This document shows positions 1 through 5,347 of a DNA stretch of 5,529 nucleotides, one piece after another. The translations under genes were made by a program, and so were the position numbers. Location: the NCBI GenBank assembly GCA_039809365.1, contig JBDHUV010000048.1, positions 1 through 5,529 of the forward strand, written 5' to 3'. This DNA comes from JBDHUV01 sp039809365 (GTDB taxonomy: Bacteria; Patescibacteriota; Microgenomatia; Levybacterales; GWA1-39-11). The notes below the pieces were generated by a model. That model ran no database searches. It saw only the letters and a list, made by a program, of their open reading frames with translations, and was not told where the DNA came from. How positions within the stretch are numbered: the first letter of the stretch is position 1; each line of letters begins with the position of its first letter.

Positions 1-15
1 ATTATTCCTGGAACA

Positions 16-43
16 TTGCTCCAGTAAAATAATTTGATACAAT
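16..43 (+). promoter_or_regulatory. Candidate extended -10 promoter for the ribozyme/110-aa gene transcript
   Basis: A -10 box TACAAT lies at 38-43, preceded by TGA at 35-37, which gives the TG of an extended -10. A weak -35 (TTGCTC, 16-21) sits 16 bases upstream. The predicted start is around base 50, exactly where the distal stem of the hammerhead begins. That coincidence supports the promoter, although the -35 matches consensus at only three positions. The octamer TATTCCTG occurs at 3-10 and again at 43-50, either side of the promoter. Confidence 0.45.
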
Positions 44-50
44 ATTCCTG

Positions 51-141
51 CTATACCTAACTTCTGTCGTCTGATTAAATCAGGCCTGATGAGTCCTTTT
101 CTTTGATTAACGCAAAAGAACCAGGACGAAACAGAATATAG
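51..141 (+). ncRNA. Hammerhead ribozyme, type III topology (ends open on stem III)
   Basis: All conserved core positions are present in the right order. Stem III is TTCTGT (62-67) with ACAGAA (131-136). The cleavage triplet GTC is at 66-68. Stem I is 69-75 with 79-85 (seven pairs, one G-U, loop TAA). The first catalytic box CTGATGA is at 86-92. Stem II is GTCC (93-96) with GGAC (124-127), with the canonical G10.1-C11.1 pair; beyond a small internal loop it extends through 99-104 with 115-120. The second box GAA is at 128-130, followed by A131, which pairs with T67. Beyond a six-base bulge (56-61), stem III is lengthened by CTATA (51-55) with TATAG (137-141). Cleavage is predicted between C68 and G69, leaving the downstream gene on the 5'-hydroxyl product. 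The match is by eye, but core and all three helices fit with no mismatch. Confidence 0.92.
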
Positions 142-177
142 ATCTTTTACAAACACTCCCTTCTATATATCAATAAG

Positions 178-228
178 AGCCGACTTGTATGAGAGTATAC
201 GTTGATACTTTTATATATGTCGGTTTTT
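178..228 (+). terminator. Terminator-like hairpin (possible attenuator) between ribozyme and gene
   Basis: Bases 178-198 pair with 205-225 in about 20 pairs: seven pairs (178-184 with 219-225), one T-T mismatch, five pairs, then eight pairs closing the loop ACGTTG (199-204). Several pairs are G-U. TTTTT at 224-228 overlaps the foot of the 3' arm. It has the form of an intrinsic terminator on the + strand, but the Shine-Dalgarno of the next gene begins only five bases later. It may therefore attenuate that gene, end a short ribozyme RNA, or protect the processed mRNA. Confidence 0.6.
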
Positions 229-245
229 AGTGAAAGGAGGAACTT

Positions 246-578
246 ATGGTACTTGGCAATACTCCTCAGGAGGATCGTAAGATTGTGAGCTTCGAGAAAG
301 AAGCTTGGAAACGAGGCATATCGGCTTGGGGAAATGACCCATCGATACCCCTCCGGAAGCTCGCTTTGGAGAATGGCCTCCATCAGGAGGATTTTCCTCC
401 TTCAAACAAGGAGCTTCCGCCCGAACTGTGGGAGGAAATACAACACTCCGTAGAGAACTATGGAGTGGAGGATTTTCTTCCATTCACTGATATCCCTGAA
501 GATCTTCGTGAGAAGGTCAATGCAGTACGTCGTGAGGTTATCCTTGCACGACTGTGGCAAGTTTCTCCACGAAGATAA
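246..578 (+). CDS. Uncharacterised 110-aa soluble protein, GC-rich for its surroundings
   Basis: I do not recognise the family. The product is 110 aa, hydrophilic and mixed-charge, with no signal peptide or membrane segment, so it is probably cytoplasmic. It is rich in Glu, Pro, Leu and Arg. The phrase EDF-x-P occurs twice (residues about 48-51 and 75-78), and the C-terminal third looks helical (EDLREKVNAVRREVILARLW). The ATG start is well supported: AAAGGAGG at 233-240 lies five bases upstream. Hand-counted GC is 163/333 (49%), above samples of the exporter operon (about 40%) and the right-hand genes (about a third). The gene stands alone, with a hammerhead ribozyme and hairpin in its leader and a strong terminator 23 bases after its TAA stop. 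The overlapping reverse-strand frame lacks comparable signals. The coding call is fairly sure; function is unknown. Confidence 0.8.
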   Translation: MVLGNTPQEDRKIVSFEKEAWKRGISAWGNDPSIPLRKLALENGLHQEDFPPSNKELPPELWEEIQHSVENYGVEDFLPFTDIPEDLREKVNAVRREVILARLWQVSPRR

Positions 579-601
579 GCGAAAGAGTGTTCGTGATTCT
601 T

Positions 602-631
602 GCGACCGGATTCGTTCCGGTCGCTTTCTTT
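602..631 (+). terminator. Strong intrinsic terminator after the 110-aa gene
   Basis: A perfect nine-pair GC-rich stem (GCGACCGGA 602-610, TCCGGTCGC 616-624) closes a five-base loop TTCGT and is followed by TTTCTT. It lies 23 bases past the stop codon. Read on the minus strand it is followed by AAGAATC rather than a T-run, so it does not look like a terminator for the convergent exporter operon. Confidence 0.9.
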
Positions 632-654
632 ATTATCCAATCTAAAATATATAA

Positions 655-1866
655 TTATTCGTAGCGTAATGCATCAATTGGAGAGAGTTGAGCTGCTCTG
701 CGTGCAGGATAAAGACCAAAAACTACCCCTACTAAAGAGGCCACACCAACAGCAATAACAACAGCTGGGATACTAATCACAAATGGAATACCCGCAACTA
801 AAGAAATAACATATGCTCCTGTAATACCAATTACTATTCCGACAACTCCACCTGCTAGAGTCATTATTACGGACTCTACCAGAAACTGCATTAATATATC
901 TTTTTCTTTTGCACCAATTGCTTTTAATAATCCAATCTCACGTGTTCTCTCTGTAACAGACACAAGCATGATATTCATTACTCCTACTCCTCCCACTACT
1001 AATGATATGCCTGAAATAGCTGCAATCATCGCTGTCAGAAGACTCGTAATAGTCTGGACAGTACCAAGTATATCTTGAGCGCTCTGCATCTGGAAATCAT
1101 CTTCATCTCCTTCTTCTAAATTATGTTGGTCACGAAGTAAAACACGTACATCTTCAATAGTCTGATTTATCTGGTCTGTATCATGTACACTTACATCAAT
1201 TTCTTGGATATATTCTTGACCTGCAATTTCATTAAATACAACATTAATAGGGACATAAATTGTATTATTTAATACTCCACCTGCAAGTGCACTCGAAGAT
1301 TTCACAACTCCTATAACTTGAAAAGGAATATTTTTAATTCGTATTCTCTCCCCTACAGGATCAGTATCTTCTCCAAAGAATTTTTCTGATACTTCACTTC
1401 CTAAAACTGCAACTCTTTCTGCAGTGGTATCTGCTTCAGGTGAAAGAAACTCTCCATATAAAATATCTGGATTCAAAATCTCAGCAACATCACTTGTTGT
1501 GCCATATATCATAAGTGAATCTTTCTCATCATTTGCTGTCACAATATTAGTAGAAACAGCATTTGGGACAACTTTATTTACATTTGTAAGTGATGTGTCT
1601 TTTTGTATCGATTCAAAATCATCCATCGTTAATGTATTAACTCCAGTAAATGAACTAAATGCATCTCCACCTGGAGTTATCTGAAAATAGTCTGTACCAA
1701 AACTAGACAATTCATCGGTCACAAAAGCAACAGCTCCCTGCCCAATTGACACAATCAAGATTACAGAAGAAATACCAATAATAATACCTATCATCGTTAA
1801 CGATGTGCGTAAAATATTACTTTTTAGCGCTTGGATAGATGTGGAAATGATCTCTTTATAATCCAT
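655..1866 (-). CDS. MacB/FtsX-type ABC transporter permease
   Basis: Membrane subunit of a type VII (MacB-like) ABC exporter, 403 aa, the usual length for a stand-alone MacB-type permease. The first transmembrane helix is about residues 21-43 (LRTSLTMIGIIIGISSVILIVSIGQGA). A large extracytoplasmic MacB periplasmic core domain follows (about 46-250), then three helices (about 274-302, 327-357, 364-386). Between helices 2 and 3 is the family hallmark TERTREIGLLKAIGA (305-319), the coupling helix that meets the ATPase. The C-terminus carries the typical PARRAAQLSPIDALRYE. Unlike E. coli MacB, there is no fused ATPase domain; that subunit is the next gene upstream, with three bases between them. 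No clear Shine-Dalgarno is visible, so expression may depend on translational coupling. Such permeases move substrate to or through the adaptor using ATP hydrolysis (family knowledge); the substrate is unknown. Confidence 0.95.
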   Translation of the reverse strand: MDYKEIISTSIQALKSNILRTSLTMIGIIIGISSVILIVSIGQGAVAFVTDELSSFGTDYFQITPGGDAFSSFTGVNTLTMDDFESIQKDTSLTNVNKVVPNAVSTNIVTANDEKDSLMIYGTTSDVAEILNPDILYGEFLSPEADTTAERVAVLGSEVSEKFFGEDTDPVGERIRIKNIPFQVIGVVKSSSALAGGVLNNTIYVPINVVFNEIAGQEYIQEIDVSVHDTDQINQTIEDVRVLLRDQHNLEEGDEDDFQMQSAQDILGTVQTITSLLTAMIAAISGISLVVGGVGVMNIMLVSVTERTREIGLLKAIGAKEKDILMQFLVESVIMTLAGGVVGIVIGITGAYVISLVAGIPFVISIPAVVIAVGVASLVGVVFGLYPARRAAQLSPIDALRYE

Positions 1867-1869
1867 ATA

Positions 1870-2568
1870 TTATGTATTCTTTTTATCTGACACTATTTTC
1901 CCATCAACAATTCTTATTACTCTTTTTGCATAGTGAGCAATTTCTTCTTCATGGGTAATTAGAACGATTGTTTTCCCATTTTTATTGAGTGTTTTAAAAT
2001 ATTCCATTACTTCTTGTGAAGTTTTTGTATCTAAATTTCCTGTTGGTTCATCTGCTAAAACAATGGCTGGGTTCATAACAATCGCACGTGCAATTGCTAC
2101 TCTCTGAATTTGTCCTCCAGAAATATGATTAGATAAATTATTCGCTTTATCTGCAATTTTCACCAATGCCAAAGCTTGTAATGCTCTTTCAGCCCGTTCA
2201 GATTGTGGTATCTGTGCATACATCATTGGACGTTCAACATTTTTGAGTACTGTAGTTCTTGGAAGTAAATTAAACGATTGAAAAACAAATCCTATCTCTT
2301 TATTTCTTATCTCAGATAATTGGTCATTTGAATACGTAGATATTTCTTTTCCATTTAGTAGATATTTTCCAGTAGTTGGTGTATCTAACGCTCCAATGAT
2401 ATGCATTGTGGTAGACTTCCCACTTCCAGAAGGTCCCATAATTGCTACAAACTCACCAGGATAAATAGATAGAGTAACCCCATTCAATGCTTGGTATGAT
2501 TCGCCATCTCCAAGCGGGTATTGTTTTGTTACATTCTCAAGATGTATAAGAGGAGATATCCGTGCCAT
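1870..2568 (-). CDS. MacB/LolD-type ABC transporter ATP-binding protein
   Basis: Cytoplasmic ATPase subunit, 232 aa, a complete single nucleotide-binding domain. Visible motifs in order: Walker A GPSGSGKST (45-53), Q-loop Gln97 in FVFQSFNLLP, signature ISGGQIQRVAIARA (149-162, Ile in place of the usual first Leu), Walker B IVLADEP (169-175), D-loop GNLD (177-180) and the H-loop His206 in ITHEEE. The phrases FVFQSFNLLP and ADEPTGNLD are typical of the MacB/LolD/FtsE branch, which partners permeases with an FtsX domain. It starts two bases after the adaptor's stop and ends three bases before the permease start, so the three are one transcript. A weak GGAAG lies about 14 bases before the ATG. 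It should drive the adjacent permease. Confidence 0.96.
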   Translation of the reverse strand: MARISPLIHLENVTKQYPLGDGESYQALNGVTLSIYPGEFVAIMGPSGSGKSTTMHIIGALDTPTTGKYLLNGKEISTYSNDQLSEIRNKEIGFVFQSFNLLPRTTVLKNVERPMMYAQIPQSERAERALQALALVKIADKANNLSNHISGGQIQRVAIARAIVMNPAIVLADEPTGNLDTKTSQEVMEYFKTLNKNGKTIVLITHEEEIAHYAKRVIRIVDGKIVSDKKNT

Positions 2569-2570
2569 GA

Positions 2571-3854
2571 TTAGAACAAACTTCCACGTTTTAATTGGTC
2601 ATTTGGTAATGAGATTATAATTTTTTGTCCATTAGTTACCCCTTTCAAAATCTGAGTTCTTTCCTCTCCTTTTATTCCTACTTCAACAGGAATATACTCT
2701 ATTCCACCTTTCTTTTTATTCTCAATTCTTACCGCTTTTCCTCCTTTATATGGTTTAACAGCACTGTTTGGGACTGATAATACATTTTCTGCACGATCAA
2801 CTTCAATATCTACATTTGCAGTCATCCCAGGCCTTATTCTCTCACTGGGATTGGTAATAGTTACCAGTACGGTGTAAGTAACAACACCTTGGTTATTTGT
2901 CCCTACACTATCTACATGATCAACAATTCCTTTAAACTTTTTACCGCTAAATGCATCTAAAGTTATCTCTGCTTCTTGTCCAATAGTTACTTTAGGAATA
3001 TCTACTTCATTTAATTGAATTTTGATCGAATAGTCTGAAAAATTTGCAAGTCTCAGAACAGGAGGAGTAGACTCTCCGGTAACGCTCATGGGTGTAGCTG
3101 CTTGAGTAGTAACTTTATCCCCAACTTTTGCAGATAGATTAGCAACTTTCCCTGATGAAGGAGCTTTTACTACTACATCTTTCGTTGCTTCATAGGTAAG
3201 AAGTGTTGCCCTAACTTGTGCATTTGTTGCTTTAATTGCAACATCAGATTCTAAAAGTTTCGTCTCAAGAGCTTTAAAGTTTTTTTCTGATTGAACAACT
3301 GCCGTATCTATTGCTTCTTTTTCAAGTTCAGTATAGTCATTTCCAGTTGCTGGGTTTTTTGTGTGATCATCTTTATATTCTTTTGTATTCTTTGCTTGTA
3401 ATAATGCTTGCTGAGCTGCCCACATTTGAGAATCTACACTTAATTTCCCTTGTTCAGCTGTTTTTACATTACTCACTGCTGTCTCATAATTTGCATAAGC
3501 AGCTGCCCTTTCTTGCTCTGTAGCAGTACTTCTCACAAAGAACAATGAATCACCTGTCTGTACATCTATTCCATCATTTACATATATCTCTTCAATAATC
3601 CCTGTAGCAGTCGAATATACATCTACACTCCCTGCAGAGTTTACATTCCCTGTCTCTGATACTTTCTGTACAATGGTAGCAATTTTTGCTTCTTCAGTTA
3701 CATAAGGAGAAGGTGCAGTAGCTTTTTGAATTTGAGATACAACAATGAAAAAAATAATGATAAGTAAAAAAATGACAAAGACTTTATTTCTTTTTCTCGT
3801 TTTTTTAAACCAACGAAACGGTTTTTTTGCATGAGAGAACACAGTATGAGCCAT
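2571..3854 (-). CDS. MacA/HlyD-like adaptor (membrane fusion protein) of the ABC exporter
   Basis: Single-pass adaptor, 427 aa from ATG at 3854; a TTG nine bases further up (3863) would add MKS. Neither start has a Shine-Dalgarno; I prefer the ATG. A very basic cytoplasmic tail is followed by one membrane anchor (about residues 25-40, KVFVIFLLIIIFFIVVS). The outer part shows a split lipoyl/barrel-sandwich domain (about 80-107 and 226-252, APSSGKVANLSAKVGDKV), interrupted by a long Ala/Glu/Lys-rich helical hairpin (about 110-222). A beta-barrel (272-352, with RPGMTANVDIEV) and a membrane-proximal domain (354-427, VLSVPNSAVKPYKGG) complete the MacA architecture. First gene of the operon with the ATPase and permease. 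In Gram-negatives MacA joins TolC; none is seen here, so in a probable monoderm it may chaperone substrate across the wall (inference). Confidence 0.92.
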   Translation of the reverse strand: MAHTVFSHAKKPFRWFKKTRKRNKVFVIFLLIIIFFIVVSQIQKATAPSPYVTEEAKIATIVQKVSETGNVNSAGSVDVYSTATGIIEEIYVNDGIDVQTGDSLFFVRSTATEQERAAAYANYETAVSNVKTAEQGKLSVDSQMWAAQQALLQAKNTKEYKDDHTKNPATGNDYTELEKEAIDTAVVQSEKNFKALETKLLESDVAIKATNAQVRATLLTYEATKDVVVKAPSSGKVANLSAKVGDKVTTQAATPMSVTGESTPPVLRLANFSDYSIKIQLNEVDIPKVTIGQEAEITLDAFSGKKFKGIVDHVDSVGTNNQGVVTYTVLVTITNPSERIRPGMTANVDIEVDRAENVLSVPNSAVKPYKGGKAVRIENKKKGGIEYIPVEVGIKGEERTQILKGVTNGQKIIISLPNDQLKRGSLF

Positions 3855-3873
3855 AGATTTCAAGTTTTAGTGT

Positions 3874-3901
3874 ATCATACTAACCTATTACGTACCAACA
3901 A
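3874..3901 (-). promoter_or_regulatory. Weak candidate promoter for the exporter operon
   Basis: Read on the minus strand, TTGTTG (3901-3896) and TATGAT (3879-3874) are 16 bases apart. A start near 3867 would give a leader of about a dozen bases before the adaptor's ATG. The -35 matches only in its TTG, so this is tentative; it is the best candidate I found in the divergent gap. Confidence 0.35.
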
Positions 3902-4036
3902 GAATATGATACTATTTGATATATTTAGATATATTAAATCGACCGTGAAAATGTATTTCTCATCTTCAAGGATATCTTTTATTTGAAATTATTCTAGATT
4001 CAATTGTAAGAAAATTAGTTTTACCCTGTTTTTCTC

Positions 4037-4065
4037 TTGAAAAAAGAAATTATAGATGCTATCAT
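4037..4065 (+). promoter_or_regulatory. Promoter with extended -10 for the membrane-protein gene
   Basis: TTGAAA (4037-4042) is followed after exactly 17 bases by TATCAT (4060-4065), with TGC directly before the -10 (4057-4059), an extended -10. The predicted transcription start is near 4072, about 44 bases before the ATG at 4116. Confidence 0.65.
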
Positions 4066-4080
4066 CCTGAGAATAACGCT

Positions 4081-4103
4081 GCCCCGCTTAGACGGGGTTT
4101 TTT
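4081..4103 (+). terminator. Terminator-like hairpin at the very 5' end of the leader
   Basis: CCCCG (4082-4086) pairs with CGGGG (4093-4097) around CTTAGA, with an extra G-U pair at the foot, followed by six Ts (4098-4103). It is shaped like an intrinsic terminator but lies only about ten bases after the predicted start and 12 bases before the ATG. No gene on the + strand precedes it. It may end an RNA from further upstream, stabilise the 5' end, or regulate the gene. Confidence 0.6.
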
Positions 4104-4115
4104 ATTTAGAAAAAT

Positions 4116-4886
4116 ATGGATAATAAAAAAATTACAATTACGATTCCTACCCAAATATTCGGTACATTCACCACAGACTTACTTAATTCATACATGTCTG
4201 TTAAACAAAAATTTCAAAAGGTCTTCATACTGTTCTATGAAACTGGGGTCAATATTACCAATAAAACAAAACGTGGTGTTTTTCATTCTATGAATATAGT
4301 TAAAAATGGCTTTAATAACTTCAATAAAAAGAAAGCAAGAAAACTTCTTATGTTTTTTGTTCCGCTTGTCATTGTTGTAATACTTGTAATTGCAGGAGTA
4401 CAAGCATTAAAAGATACAGGAAAATCTAATGCTACTGTATTAAGCTCTAAATCATCTCAAGATATAGTACTAAAAAGTCAGAAAATAAATAAAAAATTCT
4501 CATTCCCATTAACTGATGAATCAGGTAAAGAGATTGGTAACTTTTCTTATGATATTGAGAGTGTAGAACTGAGAAACGAGATCATTGTTAAAGGACAAAG
4601 AGCAAGTGCAGCTCCTGGACGTGTATTCTTTATTGTGAATCTTCAGTTGAAAAATACATTAAAACAAGGATTACAAATTAACAGTAGAGATTATATAAGG
4701 TTGTCTGTAAATGGAGATAAAGATAATTTACTTGCACCTGAGATCCACAACGATCCTGTAGAAGTACAAGCGATCTCTACCAAATATACAAGACTTGGTT
4801 TTGCAATCAACGAGACTGATAAGAACTTAATACTCATAGTCGGTGAGATTGATGGGGATAAACAAGAGATCCCTGTGAAATTCTAG
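4116..4886 (+). CDS. Single-pass membrane protein with DUF4352-like extracytoplasmic domain
   Basis: 256 aa, function unknown. A basic N-terminal segment of about 76 residues (cytoplasmic by the positive-inside rule, ending KKKARK) is followed by one strong membrane helix (about 77-97, LLMFFVPLVIVVILVIAGVQA), a Ser/Lys-rich linker and an external domain (about 118-256). That domain has beta-sandwich phrases such as GRVFFIVNLQLKNTLKQGL, RDYIRLSVNG and a closing RLGFAINETDKNLILIVGEI, resembling DUF4352/telomeric-repeat-like immunoglobulin folds found in Gram-positive and CPR surface proteins; that assignment is by pattern only. The ATG at 4116 has no Shine-Dalgarno, only an AT-rich lead. A later Met27 is possible, but the reading frame is open and AT-rich throughout. 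Ends with TAG; the next gene follows 32 bases on. Divergent from the exporter operon. Confidence 0.85.
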   Translation: MDNKKITITIPTQIFGTFTTDLLNSYMSVKQKFQKVFILFYETGVNITNKTKRGVFHSMNIVKNGFNNFNKKKARKLLMFFVPLVIVVILVIAGVQALKDTGKSNATVLSSKSSQDIVLKSQKINKKFSFPLTDESGKEIGNFSYDIESVELRNEIIVKGQRASAAPGRVFFIVNLQLKNTLKQGLQINSRDYIRLSVNGDKDNLLAPEIHNDPVEVQAISTKYTRLGFAINETDKNLILIVGEIDGDKQEIPVKF

Positions 4887-4900
4887 AGGATATTCCTCTA
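4884..4900 (+). other. Perfect hairpin starting at the stop codon
   Basis: TAGAGGA (4884-4890) and TCCTCTA (4894-4900) form seven pairs around TAT. The 5' arm includes the TAG stop of the membrane-protein gene. There is no T-run after it, so it is not an intrinsic terminator. It hides a GAGGA and could affect stability or coupling between the two genes. Confidence 0.5.
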
Positions 4901-4918
4901 AGCGAGATTACAATTATT

Positions 4919-5155
4919 ATGGATTATTCGACAAAACGAATTTCATCACAATTGATTGAAGAAATAAAGACAGCGCTTCAGAGTGTAAATTTCGGTAGCA
5001 TTGAGATATATGTCTCTGACAGTAATGTTACGCAAATTACCACTCGAACAATTAAAAAAACAAGTACCTCAGTAAAAGAAAAATCACAAAATAAATCAAG
5101 TGGAAAAACAAAGAAATATCTTGTTGGAAATCTTGTAAACTTTAATGCAAAGTAA
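4919..5155 (+). CDS. YezD/DUF2292-like small protein with lysine-serine tail
   Basis: 78 aa. Residues about 8-45 (ISSQLIEEIKTALQSVNFGSIEIYVSDSNVTQITTRTIKK) match the pattern of the YezD family (DUF2292): a short helix, then FGS-[IV]-x-I as a beta strand, an Asp-rich turn and V-x-QI. Family members are usually about 50-60 aa; here an added Lys/Ser/Thr-rich tail (about 46-78) looks disordered and positively charged and could touch nucleic acid or the membrane. The family's molecular role is not established. No membrane helix or signal peptide. It follows the membrane-protein gene by 32 bases in the same direction and no promoter is evident between them, so co-transcription is likely. The start has only a weak GCGAG 12 bases upstream. 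Assignment is from motif memory, moderately sure. Confidence 0.75.
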   Translation: MDYSTKRISSQLIEEIKTALQSVNFGSIEIYVSDSNVTQITTRTIKKTSTSVKEKSQNKSSGKTKKYLVGNLVNFNAK

Positions 5156-5180
5156 AAAGAGAGGGACAGTGTTTCATCTC

Positions 5181-5209
5181 TTGACACAGATAGTACAATT
5201 AGATATAGT
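5181..5209 (+). promoter_or_regulatory. Near-consensus sigma-70-type promoter
   Basis: A perfect TTGACA (5181-5186), a 17-base spacer and TATAGT (5204-5209) give the best promoter in the window. Transcription should begin near 5216, giving a leader of about 226 bases before the secreted-protein gene. A seven-pair inverted repeat (ACATTTT 5234-5240, AAAATGT 5249-5255) follows early in the leader. Confidence 0.8.
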
Positions 5210-5276
5210 TAGGAAAATTGAAATCTTTCTTACACATTTTTAATAGTTAAAATGTAATATAGGAAAGATAACAGCA

Positions 5277-5321
5277 ATGAAGCTGGCCGCAAACGGAGGC
5301 TTCTCTATCTATCTTAGATGA
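5277..5321 (+). CDS. Possible 14-aa leader peptide inside an attenuator
   Basis: A short frame reads MKLAANGGFSIYLR and stops at TGA (5319-5321). An AGGA at 5261-5264 lies 12 bases before the ATG, a rather long gap. The frame runs through the whole 5' arm of the following terminator hairpin and stops in its loop, so a translating ribosome would melt the terminator. The peptide has no run of a single amino acid of the kind seen in biosynthetic attenuators. It may be chance; the placement is what makes it worth listing. Confidence 0.35.
   Translation: MKLAANGGFSIYLR
5279..5303 (+). promoter_or_regulatory. Candidate antiterminator hairpin
   Basis: GAAGC (5279-5283) pairs with GCTTC (5299-5303), and inside it CCG (5287-5289) pairs with CGG (5294-5296) around the loop CAAA. 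It uses bases 5291-5303, the 5' arm of the terminator, so the two folds exclude each other. Confidence 0.4.
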
Positions 5322-5347
5322 TAGGTCGAGGAGTCTCCGTTTTTTTT
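5291..5347 (+). terminator. Intrinsic terminator/attenuator in the leader of the secreted-protein gene
   Basis: Bases 5291-5305 pair with 5328-5342 in 15 continuous pairs (two G-U), with an apical part that can fold further (ATCT 5307-5310 with AGAT 5316-5319). Eight Ts at 5340-5347 follow. It lies about 75-130 bases after the predicted start of transcription and about 95 bases before the next ATG, so it either ends a small RNA of about 130 nt or attenuates the downstream gene. Confidence 0.85.

Larger units (their letters stand above)
3864..4115. other. Divergent intergenic region
   Basis: 252 bases between the leftward exporter operon and the rightward membrane-protein gene. It is very AT-rich, with no open frame I would support. 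It holds the weak minus-strand promoter near 3874-3901, an AT-rich palindromic patch around 3918-3938 with GATATAT repeated, and the plus-strand promoter and hairpin at 4037-4103. The stretch from about 3940 to 4035 shows nothing I can name. Confidence 0.7.

Noticed and set aside
8..24. Five-pair hairpin CTGGA/TCCAG as a terminator of an upstream gene
   Set aside because: The stem is short and is followed by TAAAATAATTT rather than a T-run; it also overlaps the candidate -35.
244..640. Open frames on the minus strand (244-483, 458-640) and a second plus frame (460-645) overlapping the 110-aa gene
   Set aside because: They have no Shine-Dalgarno, run across the strong terminator or through the gene's own reading, and their protein composition is unconvincing. 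The 246-578 frame has the perfect ribosome site.
1424..1684. Plus-strand frames inside the exporter operon (1424-1684, 3311-3523) and minus frames at 4188-4403, 4978-5187 and 5309-5500
   Set aside because: All are shadows of well-supported genes or leaders on the other strand, without ribosome sites or recognisable domains.
3152..3158. A second CTGATGA box
   Set aside because: It lies within the adaptor coding sequence and has no matching GAAA box, cleavage triplet or flanking helices on that strand.
5157..5182. Hairpin AAGAGA/TCTCTT after the YezD-like gene as its terminator
   Set aside because: Weak stem, 14-base loop, no T-run, and it overlaps the -35 of the next promoter.
5319..5321. 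TGA read as glycine (as in Gracilibacteria/SR1 code 25), extending the short leader frame
   Set aside because: There is no in-frame TGA in any complete gene in the window, so no evidence for recoding; the frame past this TGA shows no protein-like features.
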